Positions 11,901 through 23,333 of a DNA stretch of 64,000 bases are shown one piece after another; the stretch's first letter is position 1; each line of letters begins with the position of its first letter. Location of the stretch: assembly GCA_026874595.1 (NCBI GenBank), contig CM049311.1, positions 73,040,953 through 73,104,952 of the forward strand, read 5' to 3'. The notes beneath the pieces are model-generated. The model saw only the letters and a list, made by a program, of their open reading frames with translations. It was not told where the DNA came from and made no database searches. The position numbers and the translations under genes are program-made. The DNA is from Sipunculus nudus (taxonomy: Eukaryota; Annelida; Sipuncula; Golfingiida; Sipunculidae).

Positions 11901-14900
11901 GTGGCTGTGACCCCATGACCTGAAAATCAATAGGTTTCTTCATCCATGGGTGGGTAAGCCATATGTGCAAATCAGAGTGGGACGGGTGAAGTGAGGAATG
12001 AATTAAGTGGCAAGGGGAAAAGAGTGAGGTGTGTTGCATATTAGCATGGATGTCTGCATCGTAAACGTGAATGTAGGTGGTGCAACCTGTCATAAAATCT
12101 AGAAAATTGTCCAGGATGTATAAACCTGCAAAGTTTCAGGTGGATAAGTCAAACCACTGCTGAGATATGAATGATTTTATCCCAAGGCAGATAAACAGAT
12201 GGATGCTGTGGATAAGTGGTTGCAGGTGGCTCCACCAGTTTTCCCTATGATGAAGAGCTATGTGAGATCTATACACAAGCAGAATTTTGGCCTAATCGGT
12301 CAAACGGTTCCCGAGATATGAGTTTGGATGTCTGAAGAGTAAACCTGAATGTAGGCGGCGCCACCTGTCATAAAATCAAGAGAGCTGTCCAGGATGTATA
12401 AACCTGCAAGATATGTGCAAGATGAAAGGTTTTGGGCACACGGTTTGGCTTGTAATTGATCTACAAGGCAATTTCGGATGGACAGACGGACCAAGAATGG
12501 AGTTGTTACTATATCCTTTTCACAACTTCGTTGTGGGGATATAACAACCTGAATTTTAGCTTTAATAATAAAAAGAAAATAATGCAAATCACATTTTTCT
12601 GTTAGATGGAATTTAAGGCCTAATAAAAAACTGGACAATCAGTGGATTGACTGCAGTGATCAAGATTTGACATGTTGTATAAAATTCTAATGATTTTTTT
12701 TTTACTTTTTAACTTAGTTGCAACAGATAAAGAAAATCTGTCAGCTAATGAGTGGTGACAAATCTGATGAATGTTTTCTTTGCTTAAACAGTAATAGGAT
12801 GAAGATAAAGAGGACCTGTGACATATTCAAACGTAATAAAAGATAATTATTTTCATCATATGGAAGTAGATAAAGAAAGGGACTTTTAAACTTTTTGGCC
12901 ATTCCTGAAAGCTGCCATGCACTGATAGTCAAGAAGCCAGTGACACATTTCTGTCAATAATAACTCGTATTTTTAAGGATAAAATTTTTTTAAACAAGGG
13001 ACCTATGGGTCACGGCGCTCAGCTGTTATATATGATTAAAAAATATGATATAGGAATGAGGCATATGCTGGTTTGGTGTGGTAATAAATATAAGCTTTAT
13101 TATGAGTTGTTGGTGTTTAGCTTGTGTATGATTATGATATTATCTTTGGAGACAGGGAAGAGGATTGATTTCATTTATTTTATTAACAAATGGAGTACTA
13201 ATGTCACACAGATTTTGACTTGGCCATATAACTTATAAGCAGAACATATGATATAAGAGTTTAACTATTTATTAAAAAAAAATTACAAATATTGTCCCAA
13301 ATATAATTTTTATTAAAAATAATAAGAGAATCTTATGATTTTTTAAAATGAAATATAACTGAAATGATTATTAAAATAATATGAAAGAATATATTCATGA
13401 ATGCATTCATGAATACATTTTGAAAGTATTTGCACTGGTATTCATAAACTTTCATTTTTACCTGAATTCCAATTCTTTATGCAAGACATTTTATAATGGA
13501 GTACATATTCATATTCGTATTTAAATACAATTGCAAAGTTTTCCCACCATTACTGGCATTTATTAAGTTTTCACCAAACAATTATGTTGAGAATCCAGAA
13601 TATACAAAATTCACACATTTAAATTATGATCAAAAGTACCTGGTTTTATGGCTTTTATTTATATTAAAAAAAAAAAAATGTAATATATTCATTTTGGACT
13701 AATTTCACATCAATGTACACACTAGACACAGTAGGAATCTAGATTAATAATATCAACTGCATCTTTGTCTATCATTAATTTCCTTCATATGATCCCTAAT
13801 GATTAGTAATGAATAATATGATTTACTTTTTTATCATTAAAATTGAACTGAAAAATACCATAGGTGACTGCATGGTGTTATTTGGAGTACGTGACATTCT
13901 ATCCATCGATACAAGATTCTTTTATCATCAGTAACAGCAAGTTATTATAAACTAATAAATTCTTTTTTATTTTTCTTTAATTTGTTATTAAAAAAACAAT
14001 AAAAATTTATTAATTTATTGTTAATTGTTATGTTGTTGGTTAAAACTACTAGATGAGTTGGGTTGGACACCTGGATCAACTGTGGCTGGCCATAAGCTGC
14101 CTACCTGCAACAGTGTAAGGCTCGCCTCAAGCATGCATAATTTGCTGAAAGTTCAACAAGGTCAACATACAGGTGACTCAAGAGGGGCTGGAGAGAGTTA
14201 AGGTCTGACATGGTCTCATAAAAACATTAATAAAAGCTACAATTTTTGGCCAATTTCTTTCAGCTTTCTAAACTAAAAAGCTGAAATCCTTGTGTGCATG
14301 ATATGAAAATTATATCAACCGTGCTCACAGGAAACAAATGTGCCATGGTCAAAGTTGGGCAAAATTTAAGGTACTAATTTTATATTTATACTAATTACAT
14401 ATAAAATTTGAAAAATTCAGGACTAATTTGGGGTATTCAATTGAATCTTAATTAAATAATGTTACATCCCTGGCAAAAAAACTCTAGCTTCAGCAATCCC
14501 CTTGTTTAGGGAGTAAATATTTCTTGATTTTTTACATAGTGCATTATGTTTGGGCCCATAACTTAAAACAATTACGCAATACTGACATCATTTCTGGCAT
14601 ATGCATAGAGAATGTATAGAAAAATATGTATATTATATATGATTAAAGTCACATCAGTGGTTTTGATATAAGGCAGTCTTGAAGTGTAACAATGGGTTTT
14701 TAATGGAAAAATGAAGTTTTTCATTAATATCTCGAAGGTATTAAGTCCTAGTGACCAAATTCTTGGCATGGTAGGGAATTTTGGAGACATCTAATTGTAT
14801 GCCAAATTTTAGGAACTGAGAGCTGAAGCTGGGGAGCTGAGCTCTTGCAAACTGCATAACACTAGCTTGATGTAAACAATTTGTTACATGGTGCTTGAAA

Positions 14901-17900
14901 ACTTGAATAAAATCTACAGTTTTTGATCAACTGGTTTCAAATTTTTGGTGTTAACAGACAAAATGCTAACAAAAACATGCTGAGAAAATTAAATCCACAG
15001 TACTTACAGTAAAAAAACGTGCCATGGTCAAAGTTGGGCAAAATTTAAGGTACAATTTTTTATTTTGGTTAATATTTTAAAAAATTTAAAAGATTTTGAT
15101 CTAATCTTGGGTATACAATTTAATTTTGATAAATTAAATTTATATTACTGGAAAAAAAGTCCATAGCTTTAACAAGTTTTGTGTTAAGTGATCAAATATC
15201 TTTCCTGATTTTTTACAAAATGCATTATGTTTGGGCCCATAACTTTTTTAAATTATATAATACAGACATAATTTCTGGCATGTACATAGGAACTATATAG
15301 AAGAATATTTATGGTAAATATGAGGGAAAACAGATGAGTGGTTTTGATATTAGGCAGTCCTGAAGTGTGAAAATAGGTTTTTAATAAAAAATTGAGGTTT
15401 TTCCTTAATTTCTCAAAGGAATGAAGTTGCAAAGACCCAGTTTTCGGCTTGGTAGGAGATCTTGGGGACATCTAACATTATTCTGAATTTGGGATTCCTA
15501 GGTCTTACGGTTTCAAAATGTGCCACATCTACGGACGGACGGACGGACGGACAGACGACGGACAATGGACCACGACTATAGCTCAGATGACTTATAGTCA
15601 GCTGAGCTAAAAATTAAAAAATGTGACATTTTTAATTGATTAAATGAGTGTGTGTGATATAATATGGCAGGTCACGTTGGCTGAAAGAGTGTGTGTGTGT
15701 GGGTGGGTGGGTGGGTGGGTGGGGGGAACGCACCAATGATGGAAGATGGAGCAATAAGTTACAGCAGTATTACCTGTTTGATGCTAATGGCCGCCTTTCT
15801 GAACACATCCAGTGGTTCTGGGAACCTGTGTCTCTGCTCATTATCATGACCCAGGGTAAAATTTGTGTTGTCACCCCAGGTGTAAACCTCGTTAGGATCT
15901 GTAAGGTAAAAGAAACAAAGGGGAAAAAATGAGCAGTTAAATGGAATGGGTCATAAAGTTATTATCATTACAAACTAGTGTGTGCATGTGTGTCGTCTAG
16001 TGATAATACTTGTTAATATTTTAATTGGTAGCTTGTCTAATATGCAGAAACAAAGAAGAATACATGTACAATTTTGTATAAATCTCCATGGGCATTCTGG
16101 TAATTGAAATCTATAAAAAAAAATAAGTTTCAAAGTAATCAGTCAAAAAAATATGTTTTAAGAATTTAAAAACTTCTGCATAAAAAACTGAGACACATTT
16201 CAAAGTGGCATCAACCATGATGAACAAAAAATTCTTGGCTTTGTCGAATACCAGAAAACAGATATCGAGAGGGAAGAGCTGATTATGTGATGTTCCAAAC
16301 TGCATCTGACAACCATCTGAATGGATTACTGTTACTGAAGTCAGATTAACTTCAACCAAAACCAACTGAGTGGTTAAGTGGTGTATCAGAAACTTCAGCT
16401 GAATAACAACTGAATAACTATGTGGAGTAATAGAAACTTTCAGAGTTCCATTACAAGTTTACCTGTAATCTGATACTCGTTACCGGAGACTTTGTCCTTC
16501 ATCACAATGTCAAGGGGCGTCAAGCCTTCTTTATCTCTTGTCTGTACTCCAGCATTGTACTAAACAAAATCAAAAACAGCAACTATAGAAAACCAGAACA
16601 CTTACAGGTGAAGCTATATTACTTAGGCAGAAACATTAACTTTACAAGGTATGGAATCGTTTCCATCTTAATAAATGATAAAATTACTGGGGTTCATTCA
16701 AAGCAAGGTAACTTGTAGTGGTGTGCTGATTGGTCATATTCTTTCATAATCAATTAAAATGACTGAACCCATGTATAGTCAATAACAAATGTTTCTGTAT
16801 GTGTGCATGTGTGATATTACCCAAAAAAAGAAGATAAATTCCAAACAACAAAACTGAACTTTCTGTTGCTAACATGTGAACATCTGTGTGACCATTAAAA
16901 AGCATTCAGTTTTGAGTGCCAGTTTTAAAATCGATCACTTAAATGCCATTCTTAACTTACAAACTTAGCAAGACATCACAACATGTTTGATTACAATGAT
17001 AAAGTGATAACATGATTTATTGAGTCTTCACATAAATGTGACTTATACCCTTTATATATTCCTTTTTTAAAAACAAGGCCTACAGGCCTAATGCAAACCT
17101 GTGCAAAGATTGAAAGGATTTATGGAGGTTTATTTTTTAAATTTAATATTGATCCTCTTAAGTCCTGCATATCTACCTTAGTCATTATGATTTCAGCAAA
17201 ATGGATGTTTTGGACCTGCAAGTTTCAGACTAGGACATTTTAAAACTAGAATATGGGTAGTCAACACGCGACAATGTGTATCCGCAGAAATCAGAGTGGG
17301 ACGGGTGAAGTGAGGAATGAATTAAGTGGCAAGGGGAAAAGAGTGAGGTGTGTTGCATATTAGCATGGATGTCTGCATCGTAAACGTGAATGTAGGTGGT
17401 GCCACCTGTCATAAAATCTAAAAAATTGTCCAGGATGTATAAACCTGCAAAGTTTCAGGTGGATAAGTCAAACCACTGCTGAGATATGAATGATTTTATC
17501 CCAAGGCAGATAAACAGATGGATGCTGTGGATAAGTGGTTGCAGGTGGCTCCACCAGTTTTCCCTATGATGAAGAGCTATGTGAGATCTATACACAAGCA
17601 GAATTTTGGCCTAATCGGTCAAACGGTTCCCGAGATATGAGTTTGGATGTCTGAAGAGTAAACCTGAATGTAGGCGGCGCCACCTGTCATAAAATCAAGA
17701 GAGCTGTCCAGGATGTATAAACCTGCAAAATTTCAGGTGTAAAAGTCAAACCACTGCTGAGATATGAGTGATTTTATCCGAAGGCAGTTGAACAGATGGA
17801 TGCTGTGCATAAATGGTTGCAGGTGGTGTCACCAGTTTGCCTATGTAAAGAGCTATGTGAGATCTATACACAAGTAAAATTTTTGCCTAATCGGTCAAAC

Positions 17901-20900
17901 GGTTCCCGAGATATGAGCTTGGATGTCTGCAGAGTAAACGTGAATGTAGGTGGTGCCACCTGTCATAAATTCAAGTAAAGCTGTCCAGGATGTATAAACC
18001 TGCAAAATTTCTGGCTGATAAGTCAAACCACCTCTGAGGTATGAGTGATTTATCCCAAGGCAGATGGACAGATGGACACTGTGCATAAGTGGTTGCAGGT
18101 GGCGCCACCAGTTTTGCCTACGATGAAGAGCTATGTGAGATCTATACACATGCAAAATTTTGGCTAAATTGGTCAAATGGTTCCCGAGATATGAGCTTGG
18201 ATGTCTGCAGAGTAAACGAGAATGTAGGTGACGCCACCTGGCATAAAATCAAGAATGCTGTCCAGGATGTATAAACCTGAAAAATTTCAGGAGGAAAAGT
18301 CAAACCACTGCTGAGATATGAGTGATTTTATCCCAAAGCAGATGAACAGATGGATGCTGTGCAAAAATGGTTGCAGGTGGCGCCACCATTGTTAGTGTAT
18401 GTTATAAAGCTATCAAAGGGCTACATTTGTGCACAATTTTTAGCCTGATCGGTCAAACAGTTCCCGAGATATGTTGGTTTATGTGTGGAAACAGACGCAC
18501 AAATGGATGCTGGGCAGAGAGGAAGGTCAGATGTCAACCAAAAATTGAGGGCGCAGCAGTTCACATGTGACCGATCATAATTCCGAATTTTAAAACATTC
18601 TGCCCAGTGGTTATGGAGGAGTTCTCCGGAAACCTATGTTGCGATGGCGGCAGCGTCAGCGTCCGACTGAACACATAGTATCCTCAAAACTCTGTTTTGG
18701 CGGATACAATGATTGTAGCTGGCACCACCAGTCTTATATACAACGAAGAGATATATAAATATGCCCAATGTCAGACTGATATGTCAAACTCCTCCTGTGA
18801 AATAAGCAGGGACACACACTGTGCAAAAATCATTGTAGGTGGCGCCACCAGTCTTGTACACTATAAAGCTTCCCGATATGTATAAACATGCCCAATTTTA
18901 GGCTGATGTATCAAATTCCTCTGTAGAAATAAGCAGGTGCATACACTGCAAAAGTCAATGTAGGTGGCACCATCTGTCTTGTAAATAAGAATACCATCAA
19001 AGACGCATAGACAGATCAAAATAGCAGTCCAATACATCAAACTTCCCCAGAGTTTGATGCACTGGGCTGACAAGGCTTAGGTGAGTAAGGCAGTTGCCCC
19101 CATGAGACCTGTGACAAATTGCTGCCTCAAGCTACTGCAATGAGTGAACTCTTGACCTGCACCTGGCTAGACTGAGTGAACTTTTGACCTGTACCTGACT
19201 GCACTGAGTGAACTCTTGACCTATTGCATAATCTGACACAGTTGGCAGTCTGCCAAAGCTATAAATAGATTCAGGCTGAACTTTGGTGCCAAAATTGATG
19301 CAGTGAGCAGTTTCTCCAAAGCTACAAATAGAATGCAGCTACTGTACTGAGTGAACTCGCGACCTCTACCTGGCTGCACGTCTTCCAATCCTGGCACTGT
19401 GCCAAAACTATTTATAGAGCTGACATCATCTTGGCTAATGGCCAACATCAAAGGCACTGGCAATCTGCCAATGGTAAACCCAGTGCTGCCATCTGTACAC
19501 AAAAGTGGTCCCTACTTGAAATAACTTTGAAATTTATTTTCCCAATAGAAAATGCTTTTCAGCTGACTTTTTATAAAAAAGAAATCAGGAATATATGTAC
19601 ATTTATTACGGATGCATACTGAATGCAAAATTAAAATACAGATATATCTCATTGATGGCAAATTCTTGAATTAAGTTGAGTAGGGATACCAATAATTTAT
19701 AATCCACGTACAGTTGTCTTTATATAGCCACAGAGAGCTGAATATCCATGATTGTAACATTGCCTGGTATGATGTATAAATTAAATCACAAATCTAAATT
19801 TTTTAAAAGCTTTTAAAAAACTTTCTTGTCAATATTAACCAAAGATAACCTGAAATCTAAATGTCTAGTGGCATGATGTAACAGATGCTGATAAACTGGT
19901 GCCAGGCTAGATGTAACAGCATAACACAGCTAACATATATGTTAAATGACTCAATTCAATCTCCATAATTCAGCCAAAAATCATTCATGTGGAACCATTA
20001 ATGACAATTATTATAAGAATTATTGTAGGGATTATTCTTGTAAAATATTTAACAAACTGGCTTCAGTGGCATCAGTCGAAAAACGTTTCGCAGGTTTATA
20101 ACTCATATAGGAAGATAGAGCAAACTGGCTAAGTTCAGCTTCCCATAACTCAGCCAAAAAGCACTGAACCAAAACCATTTGAACAAACTTAAATTATCAA
20201 TATCTGAGGATAATTAATGTGTGAGATTTAAGAATTTGGCCCAGTGGTTTTTGAGAAGAAGATCTTTGTAGCCACTGAGCTAAAATGGGCTGTTATGGCA
20301 TATGACTAAATTCAGCTTCCCATAACTTGGCCAAAAGTCACAGAAAAGAGACCATTTGAACAAACTTCAGAAAGCACTACCCTAGAATCATTTTTGTGCG
20401 ATATTAAACATTTTTGCCATATGGTTTCAGAGAAGACGTTTTTTGTAGCCTCAGTGTGATACAGGCACTGATGACCCCGTACAAAAAAGGCCGATGCAGG
20501 TGGCGCCACCAATACCTCAATTTCAGATATGACCTATGTGACCAACATTGGCATAGAATTTGGTGATGAAAGCTCCAGCCGTTTCTGAGATTTAAATTTT
20601 AATATGCTTTTTTGCACAGTTAACAAAGTTCAACCTCCTGTAACTCTGCAAAAAATTTCCAAACTGGAACCATTCGAACAAACTTGAGAAAGATTGTTCC
20701 AGGGATCATTTCTGTGAAAAATTGGACAATTTGGTTGGACAGTTTCGGAGAAGAAGATTTTTAAAGCTTTTTTAGCTTTTTCCCAATAAAATCTAAGAAA
20801 ATGCAGTTAGAAAAAAAATATAAAAAATCCAATATAGTTTTTTGGATGACTGATTATTTACAAAAAATTTGGTGATGCTAGCTCCTGCCGTTTTTGAGAT

Positions 20901-21551
20901 AGCTATGGTTAACGTACAGACGACGCACGATGCACGACGTATGACGACGCACCATCGCATAAGCTCACAGGTTCGCTAAAAATTTCTAGAAATTCATATG
21001 ATCAGGGGGCAAAAAGATAATAAAGAATTGATTTGCTTAACAGGTAAAAGCACATCATGAACATTTTTTTCAAAATTTTAACATTTTATAATCTAAAATT
21101 AATGTCTGAGCAGCCAGAGCTCAAAAATCAGTCAATTTCTACTCATAATCTCAATGATTTTTGGATGCAGCCATCTAAATTGATGTGTATGGTGCCTGAG
21201 AAACCAACCTTTCTCTGCCTTATTACTTACATCTGTCAATATCCTGCCACAAGTCAGCTGACCATAGAATAAAGCTCTGTGTAGAGCTGTCCATCCAGAT
21301 TCCAGGTCCTTGGCCCCTGCATCAGCATTCTTCTCTTCAAGGAGCCACTGTACCACCTCCCATTTACCACAAGAGGAGGCAACATGTAGCACTGTCCTCC
21401 CAAAAGAGTCACTCAGGCTGGCCCCATTATGACATTTAGATATGTGTGCTTTGATCTGATTGGCTGAGCCTTTGGTGACAGAGTTTATCAGCTGAAGGAT
21501 ATGCTGCCTTGATCGGCATTTTGCCGCACATTCCATGTCAGTCCACCCCAT
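2873..21551 (-). CDS. IBTK: IBTK-like gene, 5' half (7 coding exons, partial)
   Basis: Spliced minus-strand gene: 21551-21231, 16559-16463, 15898-15774, 5453-5343, 5034-4949, 4466-4382, 2990-2873. Every junction is AG/GT and the phases agree (0,1,0,0,2,0,1), giving about 314 residues. The order is a Lys/Cys-rich N-terminus (AAKCRSRQH), two ankyrin repeats (about residues 47-135, GWTALHRALFYG), then RCC1-type blades with GxGxxGRLGHGDE-like and HTVLYTDDAVYTCG motifs. This order and wording match vertebrate IBTK (about 1350 residues; ankyrin, RCC1, two BTB domains, C-terminal region), a cytoplasmic substrate adaptor for CUL3 ubiquitin ligase first described as a BTK inhibitor. The BTB region must lie beyond position 1. 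Seen: exons and motifs. Known: family roles. Inferred: orthology. Introns of 4.7 and 10.3 kb are swollen by repeat elements. Confidence 0.9.
3511..3690 (+). repeat. tRNA-derived SINE-like fragment
   Basis: There is a pol III B-box-like motif GGTTTGCATCC at 3569-3579, preceded by a tRNA-like stretch (GGGTGCTGGACTTGTGACTG). It is followed by a central segment (CTAGGCAAAGTCTTTACCAC ... CTTGACCCAGGAGTGAATGG) that resembles conserved central domains of metazoan SINEs, recalled from memory. It lies in the IBTK intron between exons 7 and 6. No terminal target duplication was identified. Confidence 0.5.
4382..4466 (-). CDS. IBTK: IBTK coding exon 6 (RCC1 blade)
   Basis: The 85-nt exon runs from acceptor GTTTCAG|TGG to donor AAAGTA|GTAAGT (phase 2 to 0). 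It encodes SGTVYSCGLNDCHQLGQLPR and then PTNSLLPKV. The G-x-VYxxGLNxxHQLG motif is the start of another RCC1 repeat. Splicing to exon 5 and exon 7 restores one continuous frame. Confidence 0.9.
4949..5034 (-). CDS. IBTK: IBTK coding exon 5 (RCC1 blade)
   Basis: The 86-nt exon runs from acceptor TTACAG|GCACCC to donor AAAAG|GTGAGC (phase 0 to 2). It encodes APKLIESLKHEVIVQAETGR followed by DHTVLLAK. The G/A-x-D/F-HTVLL strand is the conserved inner strand of an RCC1 blade, equivalent to the KDHTVVL stretch in vertebrate IBTK. Confidence 0.9.
5343..5453 (-). CDS. IBTK: IBTK coding exon 4 (RCC1 blade)
   Basis: A 111-nt phase-0 exon with a strong pyrimidine-rich acceptor (TTTCTTTCTCAG) and donor CTG|GTTAGT. 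It encodes VSMGKYHSVFVVQDGRVFSC and then GHGQGGRLGHGDEQTYL. The GRLGHGDE motif is diagnostic of RCC1-like repeats. The acceptor lies only about 40 bp from the edge of repeat element B1, which begins at 5495, so the branch-point region borders repeat DNA. Confidence 0.92.
5688..7476 (+). mobile_element. Family C element C1 with 278-bp dimeric tandem array
   Basis: It starts ACTAGAATATAGGTAGTCAA and ends with a hairpin (GTATCTGC-AAAAC / GTTTTGGCGGATAC) followed by AA. The core alternates two related monomers, one with GAGATATGAGTGATTTTA and one with GAGATATGAGCTTGGATGTC, each centred on GGTGGCGCCACC or a variant. Core positions (6035, 6172, 6321, 6450, 6717, 6866, 6995, 7144) alternate by about 129 and 149 bp. 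Confidence 0.75.
8277..9998 (+). mobile_element. Family C element C2, ends defined by an empty site
   Basis: In B1 the sequence reads CTTGAA-[CTAGTATACGGG ... GGCGGATACAA]-TTAAGTTGAG. The homologous site in B2 (19665-19680) reads CTTGAA-TTAAGTTGAG without it. The insert is therefore about 1722 bp, precise, and without a target-site duplication (one A is ambiguous). A GTATCCGCCAAAA motif near the 5' end (about 8308) is repeated, and present as its complement, in the 3' hairpin (about 9967-9996). The core is the same 129/149-bp array. Confidence 0.85.
10000..11229 (+). repeat. 3' kilobase of family B (B1), with palindromic core and terminal region
   Basis: This segment is nearly identical to 19671-20978 and partly present at 33247-33752. 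It contains one GGTGGCGCCACC (10744), several degenerate repeats of 'CTCNGCCAAAAANCACTGA' and 'TTTGNGAAGAAGATTTTT', and ends in an ACGACGCACGAC-rich tract before the terminal ATAAGCTCACAGGTTCGCTA. Confidence 0.75.
11250..12547 (+). mobile_element. Family F element with terminal hairpin, interrupted by a C fragment
   Basis: The 3' end has a strong hairpin (12502-12547: GTTGTTA..ATATCC ... CACAAC-TTC-GTTGTG ... GGATATAACAAC) preceded by GGACAGACGGACC. The body has repeated 'TGAGCCATATGTGCGAGATG'-type units (about 11360, 11820, 11950, 12411). The 5' boundary is not defined. No coding potential is seen. Confidence 0.5.
11971..12410 (+). repeat. 440-bp C-element fragment flanked by 10-bp direct repeats
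   Basis: This piece is almost identical (a few differences only) to 17291-17727 inside C3. It lacks C termini and is bounded by ATATGTGCAA on both sides (11961-11970 and 12411-12420), where family F sequence resumes. It looks like an internal array fragment inserted into F. Confidence 0.7.
12994..15609 (+). mobile_element. Family A element A1 (full length, 2.6 kb)
   Basis: The 5' end is ACAAGGGACCTATGGGTCAC followed by GGCGCTCAGCTG. The 3' end is an (ACGG)n/(GACA) tract (15533-15575) and a hairpin (about 15579-15609) ending CAGCTGAGCT then A-rich. GCTCAGCTG and CAGCTGAGC form subterminal inverted repeats. It is colinear over its full length with A3 (48502-51100). It is AT-rich and non-coding, and sits in the IBTK intron just downstream of exon 3. 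Confidence 0.8.
15774..15898 (-). CDS. IBTK: IBTK coding exon 3 (start of RCC1 region)
   Basis: The 125-nt exon runs from acceptor TTACAG|ATCC to donor AAACAG|GTAATA (phase 1 to 0). It encodes DPNEVYTWGDNTNFTLGHDN and then the blade linker ending AAISIKQ. VYTWGxNxNxxLGH is the canonical opening of an RCC1 repeat. A (GT)n/(GGGT)n tract lies about 50 bp into the following intron (about 15690-15725). Confidence 0.9.
16463..16559 (-). CDS. IBTK: IBTK coding exon 2 (end of ankyrin repeat 2)
   Basis: The 97-nt exon follows acceptor TTTAG|TAC and ends at ATTACAG|GTAAAC (phase 1). It encodes YNAGVQTRDKEGLTPLDIVM and a short linker (KDKVSGNEYQIT). The D-K-E-G-x-T/S-x-LD core completes the second ankyrin repeat and aligns with the same place in vertebrate IBTK. 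Its downstream partner, exon 3, is only 565 bp away. Confidence 0.88.
17073..20978 (+). mobile_element. Family B element B2 (contains C3)
   Basis: The 5' end is ACAAGGCCTACAGGCCTAAT followed by GCAAACCTGTGCA. The 3' end is ATAAGCTCACAGGTTCGCTA then AAAA. It is colinear with B1 but has the empty C2 site at 19670/19671. It occupies most of IBTK intron 1, in direct orientation with B1. Confidence 0.75.
17245..18709 (+). mobile_element. Family C element C3 with dimeric tandem array
   Basis: It starts ACTAGAATATGGGTAGTCAA and ends with the GTATCC..AAAAC / GTTTTGGCGGATAC hairpin. Monomers alternate as in C1 and C2, with GGTGGCGCCACC or variants at about 17396, 17545, 17673, 17822, 17948, 18098, 18228 and 18378. 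The first 440 bp of the array are duplicated at 11971-12410. Confidence 0.75.
21231..21551 (-). CDS. IBTK: IBTK coding exon 1 (start codon, ankyrin repeats 1-2)
   Basis: This exon holds 107 complete codons from ATG at 21551 to donor GAT|GTAAGT. The ATG context is CAAAATGG, and a second in-frame ATG lies five codons later. Residues about 47-80 form an ankyrin repeat (FGRTVLHVASSCGKWEVVQWLL), shown here only by its key pattern G-T-LH-A/G-V-LL. The next repeat begins at ESGWTALHRALFYGQL and continues in exon 2. The N-terminal KCRSxxH motif and the 'VTKGSxNQIKAxIS' stretch are IBTK signatures not found in generic ankyrin proteins, which is why this is called IBTK and not another ANK/RCC1 protein. 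Confidence 0.92.
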
Positions 21552-23331
21552 TTTGTATGGTTGATATTTAATGTTTGCAACTTGGAGCTTACCACCTTAA
21601 TATAGCTACAATACCTCCACACAGATAATAAAGATGGTAAATTTGCTGTTCAACACACAATGAACATTAAATCCAGTCCTTCTTTAACTAACTTCGATTA
21701 CCAGCAGTGACAGTTAGATCACTATCCACACCCCCCAGCAGTTATAATTTCTCTTTCTTCTCCTTCTTGCTGTTTATCCAATCTTCACTCTGGTCCTGCT
21801 GCTACTTGTGACGATGTTTCAAGCCTTGTGGACCAGTTGCCACCAAAGTGGCGCCCTCTACAGGGTGGCCATGCTGGCCCCCTCACTGACCCATAATTGC
21901 AAAAGGATGCTGAAATCATATGTTTATATAAAATTATTATAACCATGACCCATTGCATGCAAACATTTTAGTATTTAGGCTGTAAATAAGAGTTAGTTAT
22001 CAAAAGGAATGATGATTTCAAGTTGTTACATCTCAACTATTATTATTATTCTTAATTATCTAACCTTGTCAATCAGTTAATCTGGTGTCTAAGTGGCCCT
22101 GGCATCTTGCTGGTAGATATTAAACAATATTAAAATCACAGTCACACTTTTACATTCACACCCTATTCTGAACATCTATTGAATGAATCAGTCAAAATCA
22201 AAAAGTTTATATTACATTATATATTAAATTAATATTTTTTTACCTGAACACCATTATAACAGACTACACTCCCAGCCTTGCCCACACTTGACATTCACAG
22301 TGACACTGCTGGTAACATCTCAGAAGAGAGCTTTTGCTCCGAGACTGATCACCAAACCTACCAGAACATTTGCGAATGACCCTTATACCTTTTCACATGG
22401 CAACTGCATCAAACTGGTTAAGCCAATGTGGACTGCTGAATCAGGTTTGGTTAATCAAATTGAAAATAAACCAAAAGACTTGGGCCAAAGCCCAGGGATC
22501 AAGGCAAGGCCAAGCCGCATCATGCCTCCCAACAAAGATGCCATATAAATAAATAAGATCATGTGATAAATGTCACTTGACTGTATGCAACTCAGCAGTA
22601 GGGTTTACACTCAATTTGACCAAAAGAGATTAAAATTCACATTTTATTTCACCAGTGAAGGCTCAATCTGCAATGAAAACTATTTTAATCCACATTCAAA
22701 TGTATACTGGAAATGGTTAAATGGAAACAGATTAAATATACTGTTTATTATCATGTGAACACCTATAGCTTATTGAAAACAGGTTAGAATCATTTAGCAA
22801 TTGCCATGTGAAAGGCCTTAGGGGTACAAGTTTATGGAAGATATTAAATTATTAACTACATCATTAGAGCTAGGATTTATTTTTATAAATACAAGTTGGA
22901 AAAACTAAAGAGATCCGGAGAATTGCCAATGAATATTCATAGCATGATATAAACCAAAAGTTGAATTTGGTTGGCAGCAGAACAAGTTTATATCTTACTC
23001 ACTCATACATGTATATAAAAAAATAAGAAATGAAAACAGATATTCATTTTTTGTCTAAATGAGATTTGTGTAAAATGTCTGTGTAAGCAAATTTGAAAAA
23101 AAAAAAAACTGCATATATAAGGAAGTGAGCGAGGGCCTAGAGCTCTGGTCTAGATAAGCTGCTTAAAATAACATTATGCATGTTTCAGTGGCAGTGTTAA
23201 GATTCGCCCTTTAGCCCGAGTTCCCTGCCCAAGCAGGATGTGGGGCGGTAGCCCCAACCTTAGGCTAAATCATGCTGTTCAAATACAAAATAATTCCCCA
23301 TTTACCCTATAGAAAGCACTTCATTTGGAAC
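21552..23331. other. Upstream flank of IBTK; no gene recognised
   Basis: This stretch should hold the IBTK 5'UTR and promoter (minus strand). The most GC-rich part is about 21780-21890, which includes one GTGGCGCC. No TATA box or confident non-coding exon is identified. Short plus-strand ORFs around 22288-22550 have no recognisable domain. Confidence 0.3.
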
Positions 23332-23333
23332 TA

